Assembly: GCA_015680685.1 (NCBI GenBank)
Contig: MNCI01006170.1
Coordinates: 126,354-190,353, forward strand
Direction of reading: 5' to 3'
Source of the DNA: Gnetum montanum
Taxonomy: Eukaryota; Streptophyta; Gnetopsida; Gnetales; Gnetaceae
Length of the DNA: 64,000 nucleotides
Shown here: positions 19,240 through 31,560 of the stretch, in pieces
Numbering within the stretch: the first letter of the stretch is position 1
How the letters are laid out: the number at the start of each line of letters is the position of its first letter
The notes under the pieces: model-generated
What the model saw: the letters and a program-made list of their open reading frames with translations, nothing else
Database searches by the model: none
What the model was told of the DNA's origin: nothing
Translations under genes and position numbers: made by a program

Positions 19240-21789
19240 ATTAGTCAATTTCCAGGGAAAATGACCTACCTTTATCTAGTCACTGCATGTATGATCATGA
19301 CCATTTGTATATTAGGGGGCATTTGGTTTGAAGGCTACTCGAAGGGTGGAACAATGGAGGCGATTTGAGGTCCAAAGGCACTAGCCATAGTTGTGTGTGA
19401 GGGTATGCTTAGGTTATTGGGCTAGAAAAATGGACATTTCTATGGCTTCACTTTTGGTCCACTCGGCTAAGGAGCCTACTATAGGTTGACAACCCTCGTA
19501 GCGTTGCATTGCTATGGCTATGATGGGATTTCCCCCTGCATAGGTGGGGCACATGGTAACTGAGTGGGGTGTTGCTGAGTAGGGATGGTAGGAGAAGGTG
19601 ATGGAGGATAGTAAAGATGTGGGCTTTCCCCCTGGGTGATGGAGACTATGGTCAGAAATATTCTGGGGGGTGGTAGTAATTCTGAAACATTACATGACTA
19701 GAAGAGTCTTGTGGAGAGACTGGTTGCTGAACCTAGTACCCATAGGGATCTAGCTATCTGTAAGGGTATTTCTGCCTTGGAGGTGGCATCCCCCATGCTT
19801 GTGGATGCTGCCATTGTTGAAAGTATTCGTAAGGTTGCAGTGGTGCTCCACTTGGATAATATCCTTACTGCTGGTGGAACAACCTAGGGTTCCCTTATGG
19901 ATATGGCAACATTTGGGTTGTTTACCTCTTGGCCAAGTGAGGATTTAACACATACACCCTAGACTCTTATAGATGTGACACCATGGAACAACACCCTTTA
20001 GGATATTTGTATTGGCATATGTCACATTCATCATCTTTCTTTGTATTAAAGTCTGCAACCTGTTCTGCTACAACAACTTTATCCTTACCTTTATGATGGG
20101 CACATTCAACTTCCTTCTTCCTATGTCGATCACAATCATTACTTGCTCTCTGGACTCCTTTGCGATCTTCATAACACTTTGAAATTTTTTGTCCAAAGAG
20201 TCCCATATCTTGTCAACCTTTGTCGATATTTTAGAGGCAAATTTCTGTAGGGGAAAGATTTTTCAGTTCATCGCTGCATCTAGTGGTAATTCCTCCTCAT
20301 CTTCACAAAATTGAACCTCCCTCTTTTTGATGGAGGAATCCCAATTAAACTTCTCTACACTTTCCTTCTTTTTGAGTTCCCCCTATTCTTTAGCCACTTT
20401 CTCAATTAGGTGCTGCAGTTGATGGACCCTTAGTTTTGATAGTTGTCCTTGGGCATACATGCCAAGGGTCTTTCTAGTTTCAAAGCGGAGCCCATCAATG
20501 ATATGACAAAGTTGTGCCTGCTGAGAGTAGCCATGACCAGGGCATTGATGCAACAGTGAGTATTATCTGCTCATGGCTACATCCAAGGGTTCATGACTAC
20601 CTTGCTTCCACCCTTGGATTTGACATCTCAGGTTTGCTACTCTAGAGTAGGTTTGATACTTGTCGTTGAAGATCTCCTGCATCGTACTCCATCTTCTAAT
20701 TGATTCCAATTCCAAAGACCGGTACTAGCTCTCTGCTTCTTTAATGAGTGTGTGAGGGAATAGCTTAAGTTTTTTCCAATCATTATTGATGTTCTGTAGG
20801 GTGCAAGCATCATGAAATTCTTGTAGGTGAGTTTGCAAATTACAATTATTTCCCCCTTCAAATCTGGGGATGTTGTTCATGTCAATGTGTTTGATCTGGC
20901 TATCTTTCAAGTGCCTGCTGGGTATCTAAATTGCCTCGACGATATGTAACATGCTTCGAGTTACCAACAATGGTTCATCTAAGTCATAGTACTACTGAAG
21001 GCCATGATTTCTATGATGATTTTGGCTACCTCTCCTTTCATGACAATGAGCTTTGCATGATTGATCCCATGCTTCCTCACGTCGTTCCCTTTAGTCCTTT
21101 GGACCACCATCACCTGACTCCTTTCTACCATGGTTATGATTAGAGTCTGAACTAGATGAAGGTAGAGGGGAGTGAGAAGATGGAGAAGAGGAAGAGGAAT
21201 CGCCATCGCCCCAGTGTCAATCTCCCCCTCCTCTCTGATGATGGCCTCAATCTTCTTGCCCATCTTTGCTTGTGCCGTGACCTCTCCTACGTGATCCTCC
21301 ATCCTATTGGGGATCCTGGTCACTTGATTGCTTATTTTGGATGATGGACTGAATGACCTGATGCCCTAGAGGAAGTTCAGTTAAATGGGAACCATGAAAG
21401 ATAGGTTCTCAATCATCCTACAGCCCTTTTAAGAATAAGGGGTTACGAAAATACTTCCCCTTCATGTGTTCTTACCATTCTACTTGTTGTTGGTCTCGTA
21501 CCCATTGGGCCTCAATGGGATGATATTCCCAGTAGTCATGGTCCTCCATGACATACTCCACACTGTGGTCTTGAATGCCTAGTCTAGCAAGATTGTGAAA
21601 CAGCATTCCAGGAGCTGATCGGTCAGGCGGTAGTATGATGTTGCCTTCCATGTCCCGCCAGTGCAAATGTTCATCCTAATGTAGGATGAAGGTGAAGTCA
21701 GGGACATATTCATCTAGATGCGTGTATACCACCTGACATTCTTGTGGCACCGGTGGGTTGGATCCATCTCGCCTGTGAGAAGAAGACAT
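19240..21789 (-). pseudogene. Ath-1 gag
   Basis: Start ATG at 21789 opens MSSSHRRDGSNPPV, homologous to the start of Ath-2 gag. In order: YVPDFTFIL and HWRDMEGNIILPPD (21640-21720), a charged His/Asp region near 21150-21350, the Retrotrans_gag-type core IPRFEGGNNCNLQTHLQEF and WKKLKLFPHTLIKEAES (20760-20890), NLRCQIQGWKQGSHEPLDVA, a long helix-rich part, a cysteine motif CDICQYKYPKGCC near 20010-20050 that may bind zinc, then a Pro/Gln/Tyr-rich tail. Stops and frameshifts are scattered. This core matches other Athila-like gag proteins in the window. Confidence 0.85.
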
Positions 21790-21933
21790 GTTGAACGTTA
21801 GATGATCCACTAATTGGTGTACCATACTTTTTACTTAGTTCTTCTAGTATGCATAGATTTTACTATCCTGGGTTCATTCCAACGACGTGAATGATAATTT
21901 TGCTAAGGTTAAATGGCACATGTAAGACTAACA

Positions 21934-21953
21934 GTCCCTAGCAATGGTGCCAA
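21934..21953 (-). promoter_or_regulatory. Ath-1 primer-binding site (tRNA-Asp type)
   Basis: TTGGCACCATTGCTAGGGAC follows the LTR end directly. It equals the Asp-type site TTGGCGCCGTTGCCGGGGA with C-to-T/G-to-A changes at three CpG-like places. Confidence 0.8.
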
Positions 21954-22855
21954 TGTTGAGTGGCTAGGTACCCGTACACCCAACCATGCAAATCACAAGC
22001 ATTCACATGCGACTCGGTCGAATTCCATAGATTGTAAGAACTTTGCATACACCAGACCCTAACCAGAAAAACCTTGTGTTAGAATGGTTGTTGTCTTCCC
22101 AACCTCACTTGTGATGTTTTGATTGCAATGGTTAAGTGAGATTGAGGCAAATGATTATGGCTTTTTCACTTTATCTTCTAGCGTCTAATTCTTGGAATGG
22201 AAAGTAAGGAATGAAATATTACGTAATCTATAATTATCCTAATATATATCTTAACTCTTACTAGCATAAGTATCCAATCCCATCTTCCGTTCACATCCTG
22301 AGCATCCCCTAACCACTACTGGGTTACTAGATGTTAAGCTTCGCTGGGTTGCCAAGTGTTGGGTTTCCATTCGAGATGGTCGTACTTATGGTTTCTACAA
22401 ACTATAACAGAGCTATAGTGATTAAAATAATAACAATAGAAACTTAAGGAATTATTAAAGCATAGAAATATTAAACTATTAAATGCATCAAATGACTAAG
22501 TCCAATTGTTGCAAGGAATGGTTGAAAACCTCATCTTTATTGTTGTTCATGCCAATGGGCTTAGGTACATCAGCACTAGAATAAAGAGCCAGACATCTTT
22601 CTTAGACCTACTGCAGGCACTTAGAAAATATTCCAACTCTCGCAGAAACAAACTTCAAGAGCTTTGCTATGACTACCAAAAAGGTACCTAAGTGTGGCGG
22701 GAGCCCACTTATTTATAGGCTAAAACAGGCTTCATGTAAATGGGGCCACGTTGACGCATGGAGGGATGTGTCGACGGGGCTACGTTGACGCGGCCATGTA
22801 TACGGGGCATGTATACACGGCCTAGTCGATGCATCGATTGTTTAGTGCTTCGTCA
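21954..22855 (-). repeat. Ath-1 5' LTR (902 bp)
   Basis: Element orientation: TGACGAAGCAC at 22855, TATAAATA at 22717-22710, ending CTCAACA at 21954. Downstream of TATA it matches the LTRs of Ath-2 to Ath-5 (AATAAAGATGAG, paired GGTAACCCAG-like words, GGGTACCTAGCCACTCA). Upstream of TATA it differs: CpG-rich, with CGTTGACGC twice (about 22749 and 22783), GTATAC twice and ATCGATGCATCGAT. Confidence 0.85.
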
Positions 22856-23359
22856 ATGTACATAAGTCACTGGTGGCTAATCTTACTTTACAATATGTTT
22901 CTTTCAAATTTTGGGTTACTACACTATAATCAAGGTTTCTCTTTGCAATTAAATGATGTGATGCAAAAACGTGACATTCAAATCATTCATACTATGTATT
23001 ATACTCAACTTTTTATGCTTGTTGAGCTAGGTAATACTTTGATGGTACAACATGCCCTAGATATAGGATTTTTTATATATAAGTAGGCAATGTACCAATA
23101 TTTTTATGCTTGTTGAGCTAGGTAATGCTTTGATGATACAACATACCCTAGATATAGTGTTGTTTTATATATAAGTAGGCAATGTTGATCATTCATAAGT
23201 GAAATCTAGATTTTGATGTCCAATCTAGAGAAAATTCTAAAGTTCCATGTTTTGTAGAGCTATTTAATCTTCCATTTATTTTTTAGAGAATTCAACATAA
23301 AATTATTAGCTTTCTCAATCCTATTAACAATATGGAATGAATTTTCACACCATTTAGTT
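22856..23359. other. Unassigned AT-rich DNA with an 84-bp tandem duplication
   Basis: Copies at 23010-23093 and 23101-23185 (both TTTTTATGCTTG... to ...GTAGGCAATGT) are separated by ACCAATA and differ at a few bases. An open frame at 22829-23086 covers the first copy but starts inside the Ath-1 LTR and has no recognised domain. Confidence 0.6.
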
Positions 23360-24049
23360 TTAATAGACCTTTTTGTTTAATCTTCTTAACTGTAAAAAGA
23401 AATTGGGATTGCAAGTACACATAAAGACTTACATTCAACCAATTAATTATTATAGTCTTCATAATTCTTGCAACTTTTGTCATTGTGAAGGACATTTGTT
23501 TAATGTTTATTTTTTTCTAAGGAAAAAGAAAGATGTTGAGAAAAAGAAAAAGCATGTTGAAACTATGGATGGGGAAAAATAACATGAACCTAAATAAACA
23601 AACAATCAAGTTAATGTTAATGACAGGAATGACCAAATAACAAATAAAGAAACTAGAGAAGATAGAATATCAAATGATAATAAAGAAACCAAAAAAAGAT
23701 AGAAGCTTTTATGAATACTTTTACTACAAGAAATATTAATCAATCCAAACAAATAGCTTGTAAGGAAAATTTTTCCTTATGTAAAAAGATTACTATTTAC
23801 CCAAAGATTAAATTTTTTTTTCACAAGGAGGCTATAGTAAATGCCAAAAAGTCTCAACATAAGATCAATCATGATAGACAATATGTGCTAGGATATAGTA
23901 TTGAACCTTCATCTCCTACAAAAATTAGTACTTTGCCAAAGCCTTTTATTGCTACATCAAATCCCTTTGTTATTTTAAGTTCAAGCACAAATATTGAAAA
24001 TTATGTAAATGTTAATAGGACTAGGATCATCTTCTCTACTAGCAATTAA
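23360..24049 (+). pseudogene. LINE ORF1-like remnant with zinc-knuckle motif
   Basis: The plus strand reads VHIKTYIQPINYYSLHNSCN, then CNFCHCEGHLFNVYF (a CxxCxxxGHxxxxC knuckle with the last Cys changed to Tyr), then a Lys/Glu-rich stretch and, in another frame, YSIEPSSPTKISTLPKPF with ATSNPFVILSSS (23890-23990). This order (hydrophobic segment, knuckle, charged linker, SNPF/VLSS-like end) is that of the first ORF of some plant LINEs. No endonuclease follows. Assignment is by pattern, so moderate. Confidence 0.5.
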
Positions 24050-24194
24050 TTTTTCTATTGATTTTTCGAAGCATTTGTTGTAAGGTTATACACTTGAGTA
24101 GACATCATAAAAGTATAAAGTTACTTCCTTCCATATTGTTTTTTATACTTTCTACACAGCAATTGAGCATGTGATGCACTCTTAATTTTTTTGC

Positions 24195-24310
24195 TTAGGC
24201 TTTTTGCTTAATTTTTATGGTGGTGCACCCACTTGAAAAGAGGTTAGGCTTTTGCTCATCTACTAACCCTACCAAGTGGGCATGAACGTTGAGCCTTTGA
24301 GTGATGACCC
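24195..24310 (+). repeat. SINE-like dispersed repeat, copy 1
   Basis: The segment CACTTGAAAAGAGGTTAGGC ... GTGGGCATGA ... GAGCCTTTGAGTGATGA is shared with 43920-44055 and, inverted, with 45345-45430. No clear pol III box in this copy. Confidence 0.5.
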
Positions 24311-25619
24311 TTAATTTCCCTTTGTCTTCTATTAATGTTGAGAAGCAACCATCCACCTACTATACTCATTTCACCTATTATTATGTGCCTTAAATACTTT
24401 CAGTGATTCTACATTTTTTTTTTTGAGGAGGAATCCATTCTCTATATTATGCTATTGCAAGCTTCAATGTGGAATATGTGATTATAGAATTGATGTTGAA
24501 CACTATAACTCTTGCAAATACTAACACAAAAGGTTTCTAAAGACTTTGTAAATTACACCAATAAGATAGGATTTTCATGTGCTTGCTATTCCTTGGATTA
24601 TCATTCATAATTAAAAATGATTTCATATTCATTATAGAAAATGAAAAAGTAGCCAAATAGAATCTTGAACTATTTATTTTTATTTTGAGTCAAGAATTTT
24701 TATTTTTATCTTGGATTATTTTTATTATTTGTTTAATGTGTATACATATCTACATTATTTTCATCTTAGCATTTAATTTTTCCATCATATCCTTAACTTG
24801 ATGTTGCGTGGTTTTGACTTCCTACAATGACATCATTATTTTTGTCATCGTTTCTTATATGTCTCCTATATCAAGTTAGAAACTACCTAGTATCATACCT
24901 TCCTATTCATTGATCTCAATAAATACTTTCTTCATCTTTCGAAGAGACACTTTCTTTTGAACTCTTGTTCTACTATAATACTCTTATTGTACAAATTGGA
25001 AATTCTTTATCATTTCCATTTCTTAAATACAACTAATTTCAATTATTATACTTATAACTATATTCTTCTAACTTATTTCTATTATTATCCATCTCTCTTT
25101 TAGTTAATTCTAGCTTTATTCTTTAATTACCAATCCAACAAACCTTGAGCTTTAATCTCATATAGAAAATTATTGAAGACTTTAATGACTATGTAGTATT
25201 AATTCCCATCAAAATCAATTAACAAGTTTCATAATAACAAAATTATATATGCAAAATTCCTTTGTATGTACATTTATAGACTAATGTAAATTATTTGTTG
25301 TTTCAACATTTCGTCTAGACTTATCAATTATGAGTACCAATATTGCATTCCTATAGAGTCATGCCTTCTTTTGATCTTAGCTATGGATAGATGCATCCTC
25401 TTATAGTTTTTAATTTTCCCTTAAAGTGTTCTTTATCACAACTACATATATGAAATAAAAATGCATTAACTCTCAATTTGAAAGCATTTATCACTACTTG
25501 AACTACTTTGATTGAGATGGCCTTGTAAATTCAAAAGCTTGACTATAAGACATACCTATTGAGCAAGGACAAAAGTTAAACTTAATGATTGAAAAATAAT
25601 CATATCTTCAATGACTTTT
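24311..25619. other. AT-rich DNA, nothing recognised
   Basis: About 1.3 kb without coding signal, LTR ends or tandem repeats that I can see. Confidence 0.6.
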
Positions 25620-25624
25620 GTAGT
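25620..25624. repeat. Target site duplication GTAGT (Ath-2, left)
   Basis: Right copy at 35646-35650 is GTAGC (4 of 5 match). Confidence 0.6.
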
Positions 25625-26457
25625 TGATGATTCATGTTTTGACTATCTTCAATATCGAATACCCGATATCAGAGCCCAAGATGTGATGTCAAATATCCAA
25701 TATCATGGGATATACGCCAACCTATAAATATAGTGCTTGAGCTCATGATTTCTATATAGTTTTTCATAGTTTTTTGTCATAGGTACTGAAGCTCTTGCAG
25801 TTTGTTTTCTCCAGAGTTAGAATATTTTCCGAGTGCCTGTAGCAAGAGTTTAAGTGTGTATAGACCTTTACTTGAGCACTAATGTACCCGAGGATAGTAG
25901 TGCAACGAGAATAAAGACAAGCCCTTTTGATAAACCTTGTAGCACTGAGAATAGATTAATTTTTTCTTTAATGCATTTATCATGCATGCACTTTAGTTGA
26001 CTGCACGTTAATTAAGCAGTTAATTCCCAATTATTAATGAGTATAGGCATGACCACTTTGAACATACGTGTAGCACTTAGTAACCTAGAAACGCTTAATG
26101 TTTGGTAACATAGTAGTGCCACATGCATTCAATATGTGTCCGAGAAGAGGGAATAGGTACTTGTGTTAGGTTAGCTAGGTAGTAGATTTATTAGATATTA
26201 ATTTCCTCCACATTTTATTCTTATTTTAGGAGATTACACTCATAAAATAAAAATGATAAAAATGATATACCTTAGTTGCACTTAATCATAGACTTGTACC
26301 TCAAGAGGGAAATTGGAAATACAATGATTTTTTTAATTAGATTTCATGTCTTAGAACCTATGTACTTGAGAACTTAAGGTCTATGAAATTTGATGAGATT
26401 GCATGTGAATGCTTGTGATTCGTATGGTTGGACATAGGGGTACCTTGCCACTCATTA
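25625..26457 (+). repeat. Ath-2 5' LTR
   Basis: TGATGATTCATG start, TATAAATA at 25723-25730, AATAAA at 25910-25915, paired GTAACCTAG/GGTAACATAG words near 26090-26130, CTCATTA end. The block before TATA has ATATCG/CGATATC palindromic words. Confidence 0.9.
25723..25730 (+). promoter_or_regulatory. TATA box of Ath-2 LTR
   Basis: TATAAATA about 100 bp into the LTR, conserved in Ath-1 (22710-22717), Ath-3 (38989-38996), Ath-5 (48007-48014) and the Ath-2 3' LTR (34911-34918). Confidence 0.8.
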
Positions 26458-26477
26458 TTGATGCAATTTCCAGCAAC
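26458..26477 (+). promoter_or_regulatory. Ath-2 primer-binding site (tRNA-Asp type)
   Basis: TTGATGCAATTTCCAGCAAC directly after the LTR is a decayed form of TTGGCGCCGTTGCCGGGGA. Confidence 0.65.
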
Positions 26478-26616
26478 CCTTTAGTTGTTATGTGTGCTAT
26501 CTAGGACTAGTGAAAATTATCTAAATCATTGAAGCAAACCCTAGTGTCATATCATCCTTAAAAATAACTATAATAATTGTAAAGAGCGCACTGCATTTTT
26601 ATTTTTCTAACATAAG

Positions 26617-28960
26617 ATGTCTTCTTCTCTCAAGAGCGATTCTTCATCCAAGTATGATGGGGTACATCAGTGCATGCCCCAAAAATATAGAGTGGTATGT
26701 GTTCATCCTAATGAGTATGTACCCAATTTGATCTTCATCTTACATCAAGATGAACAATTGCAATGGCATGACATGTAGGGCAACATTGTGTTGCTACCTA
26801 ATCTATCCATTCCTGTAATTCTCCAACAAATGCTTATTCATTTGGGCCTATAGGAACTCCATGCTGAGTACATTATACAAGATATTAATGCCAAGGATTA
26901 TCATCCACTGATGCACAATGTCTCAGGGATTGCTAGTAAGAAAAACACCATGAATTTTCAAAGGGAAAAGGGTTTAATAATTCCCCATTCTTACTGTACC
27001 AAAAAGATGGTGGGGAACCCTTCTCTGGGGGTTTTCCATTTAGTGAAATTCCTCTCTTTGACTTTGGTGAAGGAGGTCAAAACCAGAACTTGCAATGCAT
27101 AATCCACAATTCTAGTTTTAACAAGAATGGATCCAATGATAAAGAAGGATCAAAAGGGCAAGTCAAGGCAAAGATGTGGATAAGAAAAAAGATCATGATC
27201 ATGGCCGCAATCACCAAAGAGGGGGTAGCAGGCACTATGATGATGCTATTCCTCCTTCCTCTTTGCCTTCGTCATCACCTTCTTCTTCTTCTAGCTCCAA
27301 TTACAACCATAGGGGATGCAATCATGATAGAGATGACCAACGAGACCAAAATGATTGAAAGGACCATCAAGCAATCAAGAACATGGGTGTGGGAGGTTAA
27401 GAGGGACCTGCCACCATGAAAAAAGGGGTAGCAAAGGGTATCATAGGCACCAAAAATAAGGCTTTGATGAGCCTTTACTTGCTACTTGAAGTATGCTAAA
27501 CATTGCAAAGGTAGTACAAATTTCCACAAGGCACCCTAAAGATAGTTAGATCAAAAGGCTAGATATGAAAAATATCCCTAAATTCAAAGGGGGATATAAC
27601 TCAGATCCACAGAACCATCTCCAAGATTTTCAAGATGAATGTGCCTTGCAAAATATAGAAAGTGAGTGGAAAAGGCTTAAGTTGTTTCCACTGACACTCA
27701 TTAAAGAAGCAGAAAACTGGTATCAGTCCTTAGAATCGGAATATATCTAACAATGGAGTACAGTGCTTGAATTGTTCAATGATAAGCATTAGACATACTC
27801 CCAAGTGTCTAACCTAAGGAGGCATATCCAAGGATGGAAACAAGGGATATATGAACCCTTGGATGCTGCCATTGGCCAAGACTATTCCTTAATGCATAGA
27901 TGTCTTGGCCATGGTTATTCTCAACTAAACCAACTTCATCACATTGTAGATGAGCTTTGATAAAAAAACAAGCAGAACCCTTGGTGTCTATGCCTAAAAG
28001 CGATTGTCAGAATTAAGTGTCCCTTAGATCCAAAGATTAATCGAGTAGGTAGCAAAAGAGGAAGGAGAATTAAGAAAATGAGAAAGTGCAAAAGAGTACA
28101 ATCGCAATCCTTCCATTTGCAAGAGGGAGGTTCAATTCTATGACATTGAGGAAGAATTTGCACTTGATGAGGTGATGAATTAAAAAATCTTACCACTTCA
28201 AAAATTTCAATATGAAATTATGACCAAGGTTGATCAGTTATGGGACTCCATGGATAGCATATTTCAAGCTATCCTCAAAATTTCTGAAGATTCCAAAGAA
28301 TAAGGTAGTGATTGTAAGCTCAGGAGGTACAAGAAAGTTGAATGTGCCATTCAAAGAGGTAAGGGTAAGCTTGCTGCAATCAAAGAAGTTATGGAAAGAA
28401 AATTAGATGATGATGGTGGGTGTGATGTATGCTAGTATGAATAACCTAAGGGATGTTACCCCATAGTGTTGCACTTACAAGAGTGTGGGGTGTACACTTT
28501 GAACCCATGACTCACACAAAGGCAAACACCCATGAGATTGCCTTATCCTCAAGGAAATTCTACTAGCAATAATAATATTATCTAAGTGGAACTCCACCAC
28601 AATCATATGAGTAGTATCAATAGTGGTAGCAACCATAATCATGGACACTAGCACCAAAACAATAGTAATACCCTTATAGACAACCTAATCCATATGGCTA
28701 TTACGTTTAGCAACCCTTGTCTCCATGTGACCCTTTTAGTCACATTTCTACTTTCGAACCTCACTACTATCCTCTTGATGCTTATCGAACTCATTCTCCA
28801 CATGCAAGAAGGAAATCCACCTTTTACCCTTATCCTCCTCCTATCCTTGCACATCTTTCTTTGCCCTTCACATAGCTACCACCTACTCTGCCTATGTAGG
28901 ATGAATTACCAACCCATCCACAACAATGAAATGCCACTAGGACAATTAACTTACAACTAG
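26617..28960 (+). pseudogene. Ath-2 gag
   Basis: ATG at 26617 opens MSSSLKSDSSSKYDGVHQ, then YVPNLIFILHQDEQLQWHDM with a stop, and ELHAEYIIQD. The core lies at 27565-27750 (NIPKFKGGYNSDPQNHLQDF, WKRLKLFPLTLIKEAENW) followed by NLRRHIQGWKQGIYEPLDAA with stops. A cysteine motif near 28415-28450 (GCDVC then YPKGCYP) matches that of Ath-1. A Ser-rich region at 27240-27300 and His/Asp-rich segments at 27190-27360 are also seen in Ath-3. The start is supported by the aligned starts of Ath-1 and Ath-3. Many stops. Confidence 0.85.
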
Positions 28961-29149
28961 TTCATCAATTGAGTGGTTTAGACACTCAATCAAAGAAAAG
29001 ACCTTTCTTTCGATTCAAAAGTCTACCTAAGCCCTCAAATAAATTTACAATTGGTGACCTTGTTTTTCCATCTCTCTCTATACTAAATTCCTTTGAGTCC
29101 CCTTCAAAATAAATTCCAGCTCAAATCCATATTGTTATGCTTACTCATG

Positions 29150-29640
29150 CTATATCTGATTAGATTCAAGCTGAAAACCTTTTTAGGAAATTAGAAAATC
29201 CTAGAAGTCCTCTAATTTATTTGCAAATTTCTAGGAACGAACCATGTAAAACTTTTCTTAATTTCAGTTTCGGTATCAACCTTATCTCTCATGAGATGTA
29301 TACTATGTGAAACCTACCTCCTCTCAAGAATAGAAACATTAGATTAGAATTGGAAGATTGGTCCATCATTGTTCCATTGGGATTGGTAGAAGATATTGTG
29401 ACCTTTGTTTGTGGGTAGTCTTATCCTACTGATTTCCTAGTGATCAAAGTGGAGAACTACAAGGGGAACTTTCCAATCATTATGGGAAGGACATGGCTAA
29501 GCACTATTGATCCAAGAATTGGCATTAGAGATCTTTTCCTAGAAATATCTAAAGAAAATGCATTTAGGAAGATAAAGAAGAAGCAAGTTCCATACATCAT
29601 GTATAGTGATAGAGGGTGTAATTATCTATATGCAAGTAGT
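29150..29640 (+). pseudogene. Ath-2 protease and following linker
   Basis: SPLIYLQISRNEPCKTFLNF leads to INLISHEMY and LVEDIVTFVCG; the catalytic Asp-Ser-Gly is lost (NFS at its place). Then SYPTDFLVIKVENYKGNFPI and IMGRTWLSTIDPRIGIRD, an open stretch (29440-29649) of the linker before RT. It corresponds to 1-321 plus 19029-19230 in Ath-1. Confidence 0.85.
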
Positions 29641-30089
29641 GTGCACTAGAAGTAGAAATTCAAAGGTGTCTATATGTAGCAACCACAAAACAAGAGGACA
29701 CCCATTGGCTAATAACTAATCCTAAAGTAGCACACTTTGCATGGAACCAACTGAGAGCCTAACATATGCATATGTTGTAGGCATGGATGAACTAGAGCAA
29801 GTTCATCACCAACTCTTTGATGATGCAAATGATGATACCTACTAGCAAGAGTTGGAAATTCTTAAAAATTTCAAGCAATATACCTTTGAACTAAAACCTC
29901 TATTAGCTGGCATGGAATATGTATTTTTGAAAAATGGGAAGCTAGTCATAATCAATGCAAATCTTGCTTCAAAACAAAAATAGATGCTATTAAAAGTGAT
30001 TAGAAAATGGTCAGCAGCCTTCACTTAGTCATATCCTAAACTCATGAGGATTGAACCTAGGATATGCTAGCATCACATCTACACTGACC

Positions 30090-30800
30090 CATCTGTGAAG
30101 CCAAAGAGGCAACTACAAAGGTGATTGAATCTTAAACTAAAATAGATCATCAAGAAGGAAATTGAACAACTCCTTAAGGAAGGGTTCATTTATCCTATTG
30201 CAAATAGTGAGTGGGTTAATCCACTCATGATCATGCCAAAGAAAGGTGGCAATTGGTAGGTCTACATTGATTTTTTCCTACTAAATATGGCAACATTGAA
30301 GGACCATTTTTTATTGCCATTCATTGATTAGGTGTAAGACATAATATTTGGGCATTGTTACTACAATTTTCTAGATGGTTATAGTGGCTATAACCAAATC
30401 TATATCACACTAGAAAACTAGGCCAAGATAACATTCATGAGTCTATGGGGGAATTTTTCATATCAAAAGATGCCATTTGGTCTATGCAATGCCCCTACTA
30501 CCTTCCAACACTTGGTCCTAAGCATTTTTAAATAGTAAATCGGTAGCGGTGTGGAAGTCTTCATGGATGACTTCTCCACCTATGGAGCTACATTTAAGAA
30601 AGCCCTAGATTGCCTTGAGAAAGTGCTAAAATGATGTGTTGAAACAAATATTTAGCTCAACTTGCAAAAGAGGCATCTAATGATCTAGGAAGGCATTGTA
30701 TTGGGACATAGAATATCACAAGTAGAAATTAAGGTAGACCTTGAGAAAATAAGGGTCATCCATGGAATTACCTGCTAGCTTGAAATTATCAAAGATGTTT
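30090..30800 (+). pseudogene. Ath-2 reverse transcriptase
   Basis: Motifs in order: EGFIYPIANSEWVNPLMIMP, KKGGN, FFLLNMATLKDHF, FLDGYSGYNQI, TFMSLWGNFSYQKMPFGLCN, APTTFQHLVLSIF, EVFMDDFSTYGATF (FMDD box intact at about 30560-30571), IVLGHRISQ, FLGHTGYYLRFIENFSKI. Stops replace W, Q or R codons in many places. The FMDD box and following residues are typical of Athila RT. Not functional. Confidence 0.88.
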
Positions 30801-31560
30801 GGTCATTCCTTGGACATACTGGCTACTATCTACGATTCATAGAGAATTTCTCTAAGATTGTAAAATAATTGGTTGAGCTAATAAAGAAAGATTCCCCATT
30901 TTTCTGGACCATGGAATGTGAAACAACATTCCAACAACTGAAGGAGAAACTTGTGGAAACTCCAATTATACAAGCACTTGACTAGTCTAAACCATTTCAT
31001 GTTATGATGGATGCATTAAATTATGCCTTGGGAGTTGTTCTTACATAGATGGATAATAAGAAACATCCATACTACATCCACTGCACAAGTTGAAGCATTA
31101 TGGATGCACAACTAAACTGCACCACCACAAAAAAAGAATTGATGGAAATGGTGTTTGCTCTAGAGAAGTTCAGGCATTATATGCTTGGATACAAGGTGTT
31201 TTTGCACACAAACCACAGTGCCATCTACTTCCTCATGAATAAGCCAACAATGAGCCCTTGTGTCATATAATGGCTAGTGATCTTATAGGAGTTTTATCTT
31301 ATGATGACACTAAGAATGTGGTCCCTAGTCACTTATCTTAGTTGCAATGGGACAACAAAGAGGAAGAAAGCCCATTCTCTAATTTGTTCGTTGATGAACT
31401 CCTCTTTTTTGGGGCTATAACTGAACAATTGTCCAATGAGCCTAAATGGTATAATAACATTCTCACCTATCTTCTCACTCAAGGGATGCAATAAGGGTTG
31501 GATCACTAGAAGAAACAATAGTTTCTTCACTAGGTAAAGTGCTTCATGGAGATCAACAGG
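30801..31560 (+). pseudogene. Ath-2 RNase H and connection
   Basis: Reads KPFHVMMDALNYALGVVLT, TTKKELMEMVFALEKFRHYM and VFLHTNHSAIYFLMNK, the Asp-Glu-Asp pattern of Ty3/gypsy RNase H with the first Asp kept, followed by a decayed spacer to integrase. Only one RNase H is present, unlike Tat-1. Confidence 0.8.

Larger units (their letters stand above)
19024..22855 (-). mobile_element. Ath-1: Athila-like element, 5' part (5' LTR, gag, protease)
   Basis: Right-hand piece of the element interrupted by Tat-1; its continuation is at 1-321. In element order: LTR 22855-21954, Asp-type primer site, gag from ATG at 21789, protease to 19029. Gag and protease match Ath-2, Ath-3 and Ath-4 in the same order. 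The 3' half lies left of the window. Confidence 0.9.

Noticed and set aside
22829-23086. 85-aa plus-strand frame
   Set aside because: Starts inside the Ath-1 LTR and runs through a tandem duplication; no recognised motif.
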